Source: Sacculina carcini (taxonomy: Eukaryota; Arthropoda; Thecostraca; Sacculinidae). Taken from it: 64,000 bases of DNA. The translations under genes and the position numbers were made by a program. The stretch lies in the NCBI GenBank assembly GCA_916048095.2, contig OU696578.1, positions 7,106,287 to 7,170,286 of the forward strand. Direction: 5' to 3'. The notes under the pieces are model-generated. The model saw nothing but the letters and a program-made list of their open reading frames with translations, was not told where the DNA came from and did no database searches. This document shows, in pieces, positions 1 to 12,650 of this stretch (positions are counted from its first letter, which is position 1; each line of letters opens with the position of its first letter).

Positions 1-543
1 AAAACTAATATAACATTGTAGTGTTATTGGTTTTCGGCTCCGGTGTAACCAATAACTCTACCAAACATAATGAATGTATCGATGAACTGGAATAACCACG
101 AGTTCGACACAGATGGCCAACCACTGCCACACAACGCCATACACTCCGTCCCCCGTCCGGACACCCAGAGGTCCTTATATAACATATTTTGATGTGTGTG
201 TGCGTGTGCATGTGTATGTGTGTGTTTATGACGCAGCTCGTGGAAAGTGTGAATTGATTGCAGCAAACACACGATGACGCAAGATTGCGTGCAGTTCCTG
301 TGATAGTATGAGTCTTCTGCATTTCGCAGTACACACGCCACAACATCAATACTATATTCTAAGTAATTGGGAGAGTAATATATGAGGCAAAACAATTGGT
401 TGTGTTTTGTTTTCTCCATATGAACACATACACATACACTCAGATGCACACACGAATGCACACACACTCACGCTCACACACACACACATGCTCAAGCTCA
501 AAATTATGAAGCGCAAAACAAGTATGTAGTACAAAGCAGGCAT

Positions 544-547
<4 letters not shown>

Positions 548-636
<89 letters not shown>
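548..636. repeat. (CA)n microsatellite
   Basis: Near-pure (AC)n of about 87 bp, followed by ACAAACAC variants to about 670. Confidence 0.95.
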
Positions 637-639
<3 letters not shown>

Positions 640-784
640 ACACAAACACACAAACACACAAACACACAAACGGAAGTAGAGACATATTTACTTGGGAAAA
701 AACTCAGAAAATTCTAAAGTTACTCACATAGAATATACAATATACCAAAATACACAATATACCAACATACGCACATTCTCATAC

Positions 785-905
785 GCACACACACATACAC
801 AAACACACACGCACACACACACACACACACACCTACACACAAACACAGCCATACAGACATACACATATACACATACACACAAACACAAACATACACAAAC
901 GATAT
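785..905. repeat. interrupted (CA)n
   Basis: CA-rich tract broken by AT and AA steps. The open frame across it is a repeat translation. Confidence 0.85.
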
Positions 906-1199
906 TTCTTGATGAGCTCATTCAGAAATATAGGTATATAGGTAATTACACCCACATAGGTAATTGGACCATTTTTACAGCCGACATTGAAAGAGTCATT
1001 TGCAATGTGTTGCAGAAGTTGCAGAAGTTTGAAGTTCGAAATGCTGGTTGATGCCCGCTTGAATTGGACCTACTACCATTTTCCGTTGATTATGTCGTTC
1101 TCAGTATGCTCCATTCTTGCGATAAATTTCCATATAGTCAATGTTGCTATTGGTCCTACGAAAGTTAGTTTTAATTTCATACCACAGAAGTTAGAATAT

Positions 1200-1287
1200 G
1201 AATTGATGAAGTTATAATATGAATTGATGAAGTTATAATACGAATTGATGAAGTTATAATATGAATTGATGAAGCTATAATATGAAT
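1200..1287. repeat. 21-bp tandem repeat, about 4 units
   Basis: Four consecutive near-identical units of 21 bp beginning gaattgatgaagttataat, with single-base changes (tat/tac, gtt/gct). Confidence 0.9.
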
Positions 1288-1554
1288 TTTTTTATTCATT
1301 ATAGTTTTAATGTTTAGTAAGTGTCAATTTTAGTTTTGCTTTTATATTTAGTTAGTTTAGTTAGTTAGCTTAGTTAAATAAAGGTTTAGTGAGTAAACAT
1401 ATATTTAAACGTGAGTTAATGTTTGAACGTATTTTCAACGTAATTATTGTAATAATTTTCTGGATATATACATATGTATGATTCTATATTTGTATGCATT
1501 TTTTTATTGGTATTTATTGCACTCCAATTAATTGGCTATTCTGTGCGATGTTTG

Positions 1555-1556
<2 letters not shown>

Positions 1557-1648
<92 letters not shown>
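1557..1648. repeat. (TG)n microsatellite
   Basis: Uninterrupted (TG)n of about 90 bp. Confidence 0.95.
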
Positions 1649-1649
<1 letters not shown>

Positions 1650-2187
1650 ATGTATGTATTTATTTGCCACTTTCAACAAAGTATCGGCGAGTTTAACAGG
1701 GTAAATGCAAGTACAAAAGAGCAAAAAAAGAGAAGTAGATTGATATGAGGCACACAAACATCAGACGAGTCTAGGCTAAATGTGTAAGGATTCAAGAATA
1801 TTAAATTGAGCTAATTTATAAATAACGCGCAAAAACTTTTCTTTTATTTTTCATAGATTTTAGGTTAGGTTAGGTTGAGCGTTCTAATGTAATGTGCTGC
1901 CTTTGCAGGAGGCGAGGGACTGGAAGAAATTCGTTCAATCAAATTTTATCAATCTAATGTTCTTGATTCCTCACACATTTATTGTCAACCGGGCAGTCGG
2001 TCAAGACGGTGGCTGTAAATGTGAGGGAACCGCTACAGATGGAAACTATAGGTGTGTTATGGAGCCGAAAAGGTCAGTGGAGAGAAGGATAGCATGAGGA
2101 AAAACAAGCAAAGGTAGCCCGATAGGATTCCATAAGATGTTTAAGAAGCTTAAGACTGAAAAATTTAATGGACGTGGTAGAGGTTAT

Positions 2188-2197
2188 ATTATATATA

Positions 2198-2249
<52 letters not shown>
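2188..2249. repeat. (TA)n microsatellite
   Basis: Nearly pure AT dinucleotide repeat with one GTGT interruption. Confidence 0.93.
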
Positions 2250-2250
<1 letters not shown>

Positions 2251-3966
2251 GTACTCATGGGTAGATACAGCTATTTGTCATGCTGATGTATTTTGCACAG
2301 AGGTCATTGTTGTTGTTGTTGCGTCTTGTGCTGGGGACGACACCAATAAATCAACTCACTCTTCAACAACACAGCTAATCTAGCCCATCTGTCAAAATGG
2401 CGTCCATTTTTCACAAGCACACACACACACACACACATATATATACACACACATGTATATACACAAGCACACACATACACATGCACATACAAGTGCGCAT
2501 GAAGTTGAATTCGATAAAACATTTATCACAATGCATTATCCAGCATGATATGTGATCCACCACAAGGGAAGCATTTGTAATGTTTCACTAAAACTATATG
2601 TAACAAAGTTTCTGTCGGACCAGATGTTATCTTTCTTTTTCTGCTTTGTGTTTTGTTTCTGTTAGGCACGTGTAGCAGCGATGATAAATATTGTCACACG
2701 TGTGTTGCATCCAAATGTTTAAACTAACCATATGCGTAGTTCGTAGTTAGGTGTAGGCTTGCAGGTGCGTACGTGCGTGTGTGCTGCATTGCTCAAAATC
2801 ATACATTGTTTTATAGCGAGACTGATGGTTGTGTATCTGCAAATTGGTATCATTAATCGACTTGTGTCTAGCTCACGTTGGAATAGGTGCATGTATGTAA
2901 ACATGCTCTGAGCGCTTGCTACTGAGTGTGTGTTAAAACAGGCCGTGTTAAAACTAGAGTCTATCGTAAATTACGGATTGAGGTAGCCTTGGACCCAGGT
3001 GGCTGACATTGTTTAATGTGTTGTCTGTAGAGCCAACCCACACTGCGTGCACTGCGTGCGTGCGTGAAAAGGCCCGAGGGATCGTATAAAAGACGGTGTC
3101 GACTAGGCATGAGGATTAGAACAGAGACATTCGAGATGTAACCATAGGAGCGTTGTAGGGCGTTAGGAGGTGTGGGGGATTAGGCCATTGATAGGCGGGT
3201 TTTACAGATAGAAGCTGTTTGGCTGTTATTCTCTGACTAGGACTTTTTGCGACACAAGTATAGCGGCTTGTGAACATTTCATACCATTTCACTTAGTTGT
3301 TCGGATTGTCTGTGTGTCAACAATACATTCATCATAAACCGGAAATTTGGGTTATCGCGGCACAACAAGAGGAACTTAAACAGACTTTCACTGGCAGTCG
3401 AAGATAACAAGACGACACTATCGGCATTGATGGAAATAGTTGAAAAGTTTTCTAACAAAGTGTCCGGCAAGGATTTGTGCGTTCTGTGAGTCGATTTTCA
3501 AGGCAACAACTACTTGCAACGTGACACCATTACAATCGCATAACATATGGTATATAAGCTGTAATCCTGTTCTTCCCTGCTGGTTTAACTCTATGTATCA
3601 GCACAGGCAAAACGTATACTTATTTGATTTTTCACACAAATGTTCGCACCCATTAGAAACACTCCTATGGGCGCTTGCACCCCCTTAGGAACTCCTTTAG
3701 GAACTCCTTTATTACACGGACATACATACATTCTTCCACCATTGCAGCTGACTCAAGTGCTGTAAACTTCAGCTTGATTCGTCGCTGCAAAGCGTGGCTG
3801 CAAGTTTGGCCGCGAGCAGAACTTGTGCAATCAGCCGGCGACAAAAAGACTGCACATTTTGCGCAGCTCAAGTGAGCGAACACGCCGCTAAATTTGCTGA
3901 ATATGACTCTCGGCAGAAAGTGTGAAACACTGTCTCGATCAGGTATATAAATATATTATTAATATA

Positions 3967-4930
3967 AATTACAGGTAAATCCAGTAGCATGGTGGAAGAG
4001 TGCAAGCACTATTACCACCCTGCGGTGGCCTCATGTACTGGAATCGTCTAACTGATTTTGAAAGAACGAGAGTTTGAAAAGTAATGGTTTTAGTCGGGAA
4101 AATGATATCTAATGAAGAAACGATCAAAAGAAATACACCATGAATGAGTTAAATTATCAAATTAATAGGCAAGGTAAAAGTGTATTTATAAAATCGTGCA
4201 GCAGATTAATTAAGATAATATAGTAACGCAAACATCAACTGGTGACGTATAATGATGATGTGCGAGATAGAAATTGAATAAATATATGATACTGAAAAAT
4301 CAACCCATATGTATATGTATTTACTTCACCCCCAAAAAAACTAAAGAACAAATCAGACAAGATATAGAAAGGCAACTTCGAAACCACGTAAGCATACAGA
4401 AATACTACACATATGTAAACACACACACACACACACACACAAACACACACAACACACACACACACACACACAGACAAACAACACACACACTACTCACCCA
4501 CATACTCGTATATGCACCCCCAAGTTTCAATTCATAATTGACTCCATAATAATTAAATAGATAGTGATTAATACTTATTCGTTAAAACAGCCAGATTAAA
4601 ATGTAAATACAAAGATAATAAGCAATTAACAATAAAAAACAATGCTGTGACATTTAATGATGTCACTCCACCCACACCCCTCAGTAAACACCAACTTACA
4701 ATAAATATGAATTAACAGTTAATAAAATGAAAATATAGCAGACAGCAAAAAACTATATATCCAATAAATGATACATAAGCACCATTAAACCTAAAATAAC
4801 AAAAACAATTACATAAAAACAAGTATCATTAAACATTAAAACAATACTAAATAAGTAACGAAATGAACCCATAAAATATTTATACTTACTTAAAAGCTGA
4901 TTGTCCACTTATATACTACTCATGAAGAAA
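3967..4930 (-). mobile_element. R1 retroposon-like repeat, interrupted copy
   Basis: Minus-strand copy of a repeat family found four times in this window. The 3' core (AATCCAGTAGCATGG, then a TTACCACCCT..GGTGGCC stretch) lies at about 3971-4060. The opposite core end (gtcactccacccac, 4663-4677) lies some 600 bp away, followed by the AATAAATATGA-type AT-rich repeat. Other copies have only about 200 bp between these blocks, so this copy carries an insertion that includes the CA tract at 4417-4490. Confidence 0.6.
4417..4490. repeat. (CA)n microsatellite
   Basis: CA repeat with AA and CAA interruptions, inside the interrupted R1 copy. Confidence 0.9.
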
Positions 4931-5252
4931 TAGTGAACAAAATGTTTATTAATATTTTGAATATCATTATTACGAGCGAAGCGGGTCTATACGCAGTTTG
5001 CGGTAAAATTTGAGCGTTCCAATGCGATCATACCTCTGTTTGCGTGCATATAACTCCATAACTACAAGGCTTACTTACATCAAATTATTCTACTCTATAT
5101 GGGAAATAACTTCTTTTTGTGCCATATAAATTTCGTTGAACAAAGTGTGTTGACAAAAGCAGCTTATAATTGGATGTTTTTAGTGTGCCTCATTTTTAAT
5201 AGCTCTATAAATATTTCTCCCATTCTGATTGAAGTTTCACATTTGTGTAGAC

Positions 5253-5960
5253 CAGGGGTGGGCCACCTGCGGCCCGCGGGACACATCCAGCCCGCGAAGG
5301 CTTAGCGTCCGGCCCGCCACCCTGCTAAGCTTTATTATTGCAATCCGGCCCGCAGGTTTCCCACTAAAAGCGGAGAATATATTCCAATATATCTTAAGTT
5401 TTCCAAGAAAAATATTATTGAACTGTTTTTGCATTTCATTATTAATATTATTGTCATAATTATATTCAGTAGTGGTTGTTATTGTAGTAATCGTAGTAGC
5501 AGTGCGAAAATAAAACTTATCAAAACAAATGTTATTTGTTTTGTTTTTCCTCCTTTAACAGGTCGCTTCAGTAATTTTATCAGATGCAGTCGCGTATGCA
5601 TACGTTTTGTTTTATTACCATAGTAATTCATGAATTTGTCTCAGCTTCTAATTTTCATTGAACAGCAACCAGAGAAAACTGTTCAAATCAGCTGTGCTTG
5701 TCTCGGTGTTGTTGTTGTTGTCAAGAGTCCACCGTGGTATTCACGGCTTGATTTTGATGTGAGTTTTGTTGTTTATTAGAGTATCTTATACCTATAAATA
5801 GAAATCAATGTTAACGAATAAGTCAGGAGTTTGTTGGTAGGCTATTAAATATCGAAATCTATTGATGTGATGAATCACAATTTATGCAAGTAATCAATGT
5901 ATTATACAAAATATGGTAATTCTGAGATTTCGTTTTACACTCCGGCCCGCAATATGCAAT
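5253..5960 (+). mobile_element. hAT (SPIN/Zaphod-like) element, right end not found
   Basis: Begins CAGGGGTGGGCCACCTGCGG followed by repeated GGCCCGC blocks, the signature of hAT elements related to SPIN and Zaphod. A further CCGGCCCGC block sits at about 5941, just before an ATATGCA-type heptamer repeat (5950-5990), but no matching right terminus or 8-bp duplication was found. No transposase frame. Confidence 0.55.
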
Positions 5961-7099
5961 ATGCAATATGCATATGCAATATGCCAACAAAACTTCTTGC
6001 AAGTTTGCAGCGAACTTTTTTGCGCTAAAACTATGCGCTGTCATCGCCTGCCGAGGAGTACTTCTGGTTATTTCTGGTGTAATTACTAATGTTGATGAAG
6101 TATATGAATATATATTGAAGATTTTTCAGCATACAAATGCACATTAAATTTGCCGCACTCACTACGCACAAACACAACGTCAACAACACAATTCCCTTAC
6201 AACATTCACAACACAGAAGCACACGCATTCATCTATCACAATCACTTCCCATAAACATAACACACTGGCTCGAACATCTCCTGCTCGCACCCCTTTCAAA
6301 TCAGCAATCAGTTCTCGCACCCATACACACTTATGCCACAGATATATATATATATATATATACTAACGTACACGCGCATGCACACGAACACACTTACATG
6401 CCACCCATACATGCACGCGCACACACACTAATTTCATGATGATGATGATAATCCACACGAAATCACAACTGATAATATTGATATTTCATTAATCGCATGA
6501 GTTATCATTTCAAATTATTATTGGTTTGAACTGAAAGGTGCACTGAGATGCGGTGCTTCCATATTTTATACTCAAATCTAATTGATTGTGTTTGAGCTTA
6601 ATCAGTGCTGAAATATACAGACACTATATTAATGATTGGAAAAAACAATACAATGCGACTCCACAAACAATGCGACGCGTATTTTCATGTGCAGAGCATA
6701 TTACTGAGTGACAGAGGGCATGAACGCCAACACAGCATGTGGAATGTTAAACGTTTATCCTCGTTTAACGTGAAAAACAACTGATTATTCATATGTTTCC
6801 ACACACGTGTTTGTCGTTTGATTTCCCATCTGATTATTGTCTTAGACCAGTGGTCCACAACCCATGGGGAATTAGTTACCGCTGGGTAATATAAGACTAC
6901 CAAGTGAATATCTAAAGGTCGGACAGTGGGACAAATGTGTGTTTTATCATTCCGAATTCGTTTAATTTCGTTTCTAATGACTTATCGACATTCAATTTGG
7001 TGCAACAACTGAGTTTACAGGATTTCGCAAAGCTGTTTTGGTAAAATGAAGAGTTGGCTCATAAATAAGTGACAAATCAGTGAAGAAGAGTTACAGAGC

Positions 7100-7592
7100 C
7101 AGTGGCGAAGCCATGGTGGGTCTTGCCGGCTTCAGTCCTCCCAATAATGTGTCAAACCACTCCTAACCCCGCCATCCCAATACTCCTGGCCATGAGCATT
7201 TGAAGTGTAATTGCTCATGTTTGGTAGCGTGGCCATGCATTCTCGTTTTCTCAAATATGTGCCGTCTAGGGGGAGGTCCGGCATGTCTGGGTTGTTTTTG
7301 CCGGATGTTTTGATTGTCCGCGGCTTGTATAATTGGAGTAGTTAAATTCGGTATTTTCCCTCTGCTAGTGTATTATGTTTTGGTCCGTGGTTGAAAAAAC
7401 GACAATCAAAACATTTGCCATTGATCTTGGCAAACGTAAATTTTTCAATAAAAACATCAAGTTTTTGCTCGTGCACAAGTGTTATCGTTTTAGAGATTCA
7501 GACTATGGTCAACCTGCTCCGTCAAGCCCCCACATCTTTACCCTGAGCCCCCTCAGCCCCCCTCCACCGGAGAATTTCTGTTGCCGCTAGTG
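7100..7592. mobile_element. hAT-type MITE (CAGTGGCG family), 493 bp
   Basis: The left end CAGTGGCGAAGCC and right end GTTGCCGCTAGTG form imperfect terminal inverted repeats. Flanking 8-mers tacagagc (7092-7099) and tacggagc (7593-7600) match at 7 of 8, the duplication length of hAT elements. The C-rich CCCCTCAGCCCC block near the right end is shared with the MITE at 45846-46155. Non-coding. Confidence 0.75.
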
Positions 7593-8433
7593 TACGGAGC
7601 ACTGCGGATCGAAAAAAAATTGATTTAGTTCAAGTTTAACACTGTATTGCACTTGTTATATTATCAATAAGACAACAACAAGTACACGCCCTGTTCTGTC
7701 CAAGTCCTGCAAACTAATGACAGTGAGATGGCTTCGGTGAGAGCGTGACGCAGTGCGGTACATGCTCGAATCTGTGACGATAGTCGAGCGTTGCTTTTTT
7801 GCAACGAGCCGCGTACGAGAGTTGAGTATATGGATTAAACGTATATGGCTTAAGCGCATAAGGTTGAGCGTATATGGGTTAAGCGGTGTCTAAATTACGC
7901 TCAGGTGTTTCTGGTGTAGAACTGTACTTGAATATTCTATTTGGCTAAATATGACCTGTGTTCACCGACACGCTACCCGTCTATTGTTCCTTAAAAACCA
8001 GGGCAACCCACGTCTGCTAGTCTGCACCGGATCGGGCACTCTCACCTCCAGTGGGTGAGAGGTCTGAGCCAAGGGGAGAGAGGCAAGGAAGAAGGAAGAG
8101 ACGGGTCCGTGGAATGCAATACGAAAAGACACAACCACCCATTACCCAGCAAAAAGAAAATTATAGCAGAAAACTAACATCTCTACTTGAACGGCACTGT
8201 GTGGGAAGCTTTGAAAAATAGAAAAGCATTATTGTAAATTGTGTCTGAAGATTGAGTCAGTTAACCTCGAAACGTTACAAAATATAGGAAAGCTTTTGAA
8301 GTGTTGAGCCCGCAAGAGATTTAAAATCTATCAGGAAAAATAATTGCAAAATGTAAAATGCGAAATTGTAATTTAATTTAATCTCCTTTACAAGCGCGAA
8401 AATCTACTGCCTGGCTAAACCAATATACACACA

Positions 8434-8437
<4 letters not shown>

Positions 8438-8527
<90 letters not shown>
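8438..8527. repeat. (AT)n microsatellite
   Basis: Pure AT dinucleotide repeat of about 90 bp. Confidence 0.95.
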
Positions 8528-8529
<2 letters not shown>

Positions 8530-8629
8530 CCTGACGTGTGCTGCTAATGAGACATCTCCGCACAAGCACAGACACACAGACACACACACACATACAGACA
8601 CACAGACAAACAGCCGGACAGACAGACAC

Positions 8630-9048
8630 ATTGGTCGTCGTTGTCGCTGACGCCGGAAGGCGCGTGTCGAAATCGACGAGGGCAGTCGGACCAGCCAGCC
8701 GTCGGTCCACTGGAGTTCAGTGGCTGGCGTCGTGCTAGCCAGCTGCTGTGTCACGTCCTGTGCCCTGTCTTCCATCTTCATCCATCTCCATTGCTTCTTA
8801 CTCATCTCTATCTGTGTGTTTCTGTTTGTTGCGTTCTTGCCGGTGCTTGTATACAACTATGTGTTGAGCAAATACTGGTAGACAAAAGTGTGAGTGTCGC
8901 ATTGCCGCTTGCTGGTGGTGGTGTAAATTATCAGCCTTCTCTGGCTTCGGCATGTGCAGCGGCCACACGAGGGCCGGTGGTTGGGCTCCGCGGTGGGGGG
9001 CTAGCATGGCGCGCGTGCTCATGTGCTGGTCGTGTGTGTGGCATACAG
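8630..9048 (+). other. GC-rich unique segment before nAChR exon 2
   Basis: A conspicuously GC-richer, non-repetitive segment directly upstream of exon 2, in contrast to its AT-rich surroundings. The plus-strand frame of exon 2 is open back to ATG codons at 9006 and 8952. It may contain an alternative first exon or promoter, or the pyrimidine-poor end of intron 1. I could not recognise a convincing signal peptide. Confidence 0.35.
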
Positions 9049-9188
9049 GCAGTTGCGGCAACCCGGACGCCAAGCGCTTGTACGATGACCTGCTGTCCAA
9101 CTACAATAAGCTGGTGCGACCGGTGATCAATGTCAGCGATCCGCTCAAAGTGCGCATCAAACTGAAACTGTCACAACTGATCGATGTG
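9049..9188 (+). CDS. nAChR subunit, second exon (partial gene)
   Basis: Exon of a nicotinic acetylcholine receptor subunit, a Cys-loop ligand-gated cation channel of the plasma membrane. The frame encodes the start of the mature extracellular domain: [20 protein letters not shown], then the [18 protein letters not shown] segment typical of the first alpha helix and first beta strand. Acceptor ...catacag at 9048 and donor gtgagt at 9189 are both good. The length of 140 bp and the phases (two leading bases, phase 0 at the donor) match the conserved second nAChR exon. The frame stays open upstream to an ATG at 9006, so an alternative start without splicing is possible, but it would give a poor signal peptide. 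The first (signal peptide) exon was not recognised. Alpha or non-alpha type cannot be decided because the vicinal cysteines lie in a later exon. Confidence 0.93.
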
Positions 9189-9235
9189 GTGAGTTTCAAT
9201 GCAGATTCATTTACTCATCTCTTCTTCATTACTCA

Positions 9236-9495
9236 TATTAATTGTTAGTTGTCCTTATTTATTTAACCGTATATTTATGTATTTGTTGTTTTTTAGGAGT
9301 TTGTGGGCGGAGTGACATTATGGAGTGTTATCGAATGGATTGTATATTACTATTTATTTATTATTTACTTTTCGAACTCTCTCTCTCTATTTATCTACAT
9401 CTTTTGGGCGCTTCCAGTACATGAGGCCACCGCAGGGTGGTAATAGTACTTGTACTCTTCCCATGCTACTGGATTTGCCTGTAATTATTCATAGC
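9236..9495 (+). mobile_element. R1 retroposon-like repeat, plus copy
   Basis: Contains the R1 core: GTGGGCGGAGTGACATTATG at 9303, a CTCTCTCTC tract, the CTTTTGGGCGCTTCCAGTAC block, GGCCACCGCAGGGTGGTAAT, and the 3' end CCCATGCTACTGGATTTGCC followed by TGTAATTA. The T-rich 5' flank (TTTATTTAACCG..., ATTTGTTGTTT) resembles the degenerate 5' repeat of the other copies. It lies inside intron 2, about 50 bp from the exon 2 donor. Confidence 0.8.
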
Positions 9496-9604
9496 AGTAA
9501 TATAAAGACGTGTTCACATATGCGTTCATGCATTCACTGTCTCATGTATCTATCTATGCTCTACCCATGCGTTCACTTTTATCCACCCAGCAAGTGGCAC
9601 GTTG

Positions 9605-10025
9605 TGGTTCAATTTCTGATTTTTCCATGCCGGTGGAAAAAACACTTCACAATGCCGCTATATTTAATGTGCGATGAGGCTATACAATGAAGAATGAATC
9701 AATACCGGTTAAATATACACAAAACACTGTCAACGCAACACAGGCTAATTCACACGTCAGCTATCTATCGTACCAATCTCCGTTCACACCGCTCTCTCTT
9801 GCCACGGCCCACTCTACCACGCACTGCCCCACACACACACACACCTACTCGCAATTTCTCTCTCACTTAGTCTCTTGTTTAACAGCCAATCAGCGGCCGA
9901 CACTACTGTCACGTGACACTACGTCACCGCGCACAATGAAAACCCGATCCAGTGCCGCTCAAACCACCAGTGCACGCAGTACACGCTAGCACTCAACTAA
10001 CTGCCCACACGCACACCCAACCACA
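9605..10025 (-). repeat. 3' LTR of element A
   Basis: Begins TGTGGTTGGG and ends TTGAACCA on the minus strand. Carries a CCAAT box (CCAATCAGC, 9886-9894) and the E-box palindrome GTCACGTGAC (9908-9917) as read on the plus strand. Confidence 0.88.
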
Positions 10026-10056
10026 CCTCCCCTTGATCTATAGATCAATCATTGTA

Positions 10057-11913
10057 TCATTCCACCTCATAATCAGCCATCCAAGCTGGCGGTCGGCGCT
10101 GTCTTTGCGAGCGTCTCACAGTATGCTCTCCGGATACTTCATCTCCAGACCTTTCTAGATGAACTTCCACCGCATCAGCTTCACTCTCTGTATCTCTATG
10201 CTCACTTTCATCTTGCCGATTGACCGGACGGATATCCAGAATGTGCCTCGCAACACCATCCACACATATATTGTTCGGTGTGTCAACATTCGTCACAGTG
10301 CCTGGGGTCCACTTTGATGTACATCTGACATCTGCAGGTTTTACCCACACTTCATCTCCAACTTTTATAGTTGACTCAGGCTCGTAATAATCCATTTCTG
10401 TATCAAGCTGTGGACACCGCCACTCATAGCTGTGCACAGCATGATGAGGCACTGAAGAAGTCTGCTGACCACTCCTTGGTGACACATTATACCAGAATAC
10501 CGCCATAAGGGGCGTAATCTGAGCACGCTCGGCAATTATCTTGATTGTGCGGTGGTTTCTCTCCACTATTCCATTTCCGCTGGGACGATATGCGACACGG
10601 AAAAAACGGGTTATGTTCCATTCCTGTATGAGCTGCTGTATTGTCGCAGACTTGAAGACAGTACTGTTGTCCATTAACACTTTCAACACTGGAACCCTCT
10701 CTCGAAACACCTCGTCTAGTGCCCTGGCGACTTCTTCGGCAGTTTCCACTCTCAGTTCACGCCAAATCGTAAATCGTCCTGGGCCACAGTCTACCATTGA
10801 CAAATATTTACGCTGTCTGTAATGCGTCACGTCGATTGCCAATCTAGACCATACGTCGGTGACATGCAAGCAGCCTGATGCATGGCGCACTGGCGCTGGG
10901 TCTATACGTTGGCACTGCTCGCAGGTACGCACTATGCAATTGGCTTCCCTCCGCGATACACTCGGATCAACTTTCTTTGCATGAAACCATGTGCGTTCAA
11001 TGCCCATATGGTGAAGATTGTGCAGTTCTCTCAATCTTTCCTTACTCATGCAGCATATATCGGCTGGCGTCTTCAGCCATGCCTTGTTCACTCTCGTGAG
11101 AACATCGGCCTTGTTCTTATCAGTTGGAACTATGCATATTCTCACGTTCAATTTCATCTCATCGACCAAATCTTTCAGCACACCGAGTCTCCTTTTCACC
11201 AAAACCTCGGCGGCTCCTTTCGTTCTCACTCGTCTTTCACTTGTCAACACCGAACTGACCCATCCAGCAACCGTAGCCGAATCAGTGCGAATCTCCAGAT
11301 TCTTCAGATCCCACTTGAGCGCTAGATTCACACCCCTAGACACAGCCTCCAGCTCGGCTACGTTAATGTGGAGAAAATCATTCATTTTCCGCTGCCACGC
11401 TGCGTCCTCTGCAACTACACCTCCGATTTCTACTACTGCGCCCATGGCTATATTGCTAGAATCACACCAAACAATGCCATCTTTCGTTCTCGGAACACTC
11501 CATCTACCCTTCACAGGATCGTCTCGCAACACTCTCTCCACTACTTCTTTGGCCATTCTCCTCACATCTTCACTAATAACCTCGTCCCAATCGGTATTTT
11601 CCGTTCGTCGTTTCATAAAGCTACAGGCAATTCGGAGCCAGCCTGCGATAGGGTAGTGGCCAACCAATTGACCACACACCGAGATGAGGTCCCTTTTTGT
11701 AATGTTGTCTTCTATCGGAGATATCTGGTTGCTTCGTTCAAACATAAGTACCCCGTGGTTGTTCCGACTAACCTTTAGTCCGAGCACTGCTCCACCATCG
11801 ATCGGAACGGTCGCTTTTGCATCAAGCCAGAATTTCTGAAGATGTTTGACAACTTCAGTAGTAGAAACTTTCGATACATCAACCATGACGTCATCTACGA
11901 CGGATCTTTCCAT
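10057..11913 (-). pseudogene. pol fragment of element A (RT end, RNase H, integrase)
   Basis: Open for 618 codons but lacks protease and the RT before its catalytic box. It starts at VVDDVMVDVSKV, aligned with the YVDDIIVDTSKV box of element B. It then has RNase H (GIVWCDSSNIAMG near residue 143, NVAELEAVSRG, IRTDSATVAGW) and integrase. The integrase has a zinc-binding part HHMGIERTW...CEQC, a first Asp in LAIDVTH, a second in LMDNST and Glu in GNGIVERNHRTIK. The C-terminal tail (RRPPAWMADYEVE) is shared with element D. No protein can be made in frame with gag. Polypurine tract and LTR follow directly. Confidence 0.85.
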
Positions 11914-12650
11914 CTACGACGGATATTTCCCTGATCACATGTTGCAGCAATATGACCCAATTTAACACATGCATAACATCGAAAATTATCGAATGTTCTA
12001 CGTGTGCAATTTCGAGTCAGATGCTCACCACCACAGTTGAAACATTTGACTTTGAACTGTCTCTTCGCAGCAGGGTATGTAATGGCCGCCATTGATACAG
12101 CAACGTCGTTCCTCGTTAGAATTCTGGCTTTGGCCAATAAAGAGTCCATGTTCACTTGGTTAACGTCCTGTTCTTGAAGGCCGGCAGAAACTCGGTCCGG
12201 AAAACCACTGATGAAAGCCAGCTTCACCGCCAGTTCTAGGCCATCTCCTGTCCAGCCACTTAACCCCGCTAATCGCCGCAACTCATTTGTAAAAACATCC
12301 ACCTGTTCACCACGCCATTTTGCAGTCTTGAAGCGGTCGAAAGCGGTGACTGGGCTGTCAGAAAACGCCTCTCGTAACTTGGACTTGATCATGTCATAGT
12401 CTGCTTGAGATTCATCAGAAAGCTCAAGATATAACGCCAACACCGGTCCCTGCAGAAAGAGTGGTACAAAACTGGCCAAATCAATCAACCCAGTCAGTTT
12501 TGCAACAAGCTCCACTTTCTTAAGCCAGGCGATTACATCTCCTGATCCGTCGAAATGTTTGATCATATCGGTAGAAAGCCTACCAGCGTTCATTGGTGTT
12601 GTTGAATTTGAAGCCGAAATAGCTCGTGGTTCAATTGCTGATTTTTCCAT
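11895..12650 (-). CDS. gag protein of element A, C-terminally truncated
   Basis: A 251-residue retrotransposon capsid/nucleocapsid protein that would package element RNA in virus-like particles. The first eight codons lie in the LTR. A capsid-like segment (FDGSGDVIAWLKKVELVAKL through EQVDVFTNELRRLAG) spans roughly residues 34-150. Two zinc knuckles follow at about residues 203-240: CFNCGGEHLTRNC and CYACVKLGHIAATC, both CX2CX4HX4C. The frame ends a few residues after the second knuckle at the deletion junction with pol, so the natural C-terminus is lost. About 60% alike by eye to the gag of element B. Confidence 0.85.
   Translation of the reverse strand: MEKSAIEPRAISASNSTTPMNAGRLSTDMIKHFDGSGDVIAWLKKVELVAKLTGLIDLASFVPLFLQGPVLALYLELSDESQADYDMIKSKLREAFSDSPVTAFDRFKTAKWRGEQVDVFTNELRRLAGLSGWTGDGLELAVKLAFISGFPDRVSAGLQEQDVNQVNMDSLLAKARILTRNDVAVSMAAITYPAAKRQFKVKCFNCGGEHLTRNCTRRTFDNFRCYACVKLGHIAATCDQGNIRRRWKDPS
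12613..12625 (-). promoter_or_regulatory. putative primer-binding site, element A (tRNA-Phe 5' end)
   Basis: On the plus strand this reads GCCGAAATAGCTC, the first 13 nt of animal tRNA-Phe. On the element strand it is therefore complementary to the tRNA 5' end. It begins 1-2 nt after the LTR end and lies within gag codons RAISA. Inferred from position and from conservation in elements B and C. Confidence 0.55.

Larger units (their letters stand above)
1..8430. other. upstream or first-intron repeat-rich DNA
   Basis: No host gene is recognisable. The region carries several microsatellites, a 21-bp minisatellite (1200-1287), an R1 retroposon copy interrupted by CA repeats (3967-4930), a SPIN/hAT-like end (5253) and a hAT MITE (7100-7592). 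The open frames here are repeat translations or short and unsupported. Confidence 0.6.

Noticed and set aside
10882-11656. Plus-strand frames over pol of element A (147 and 212 codons)
   Set aside because: They are antisense shadows of RNase H and integrase coding sequence.
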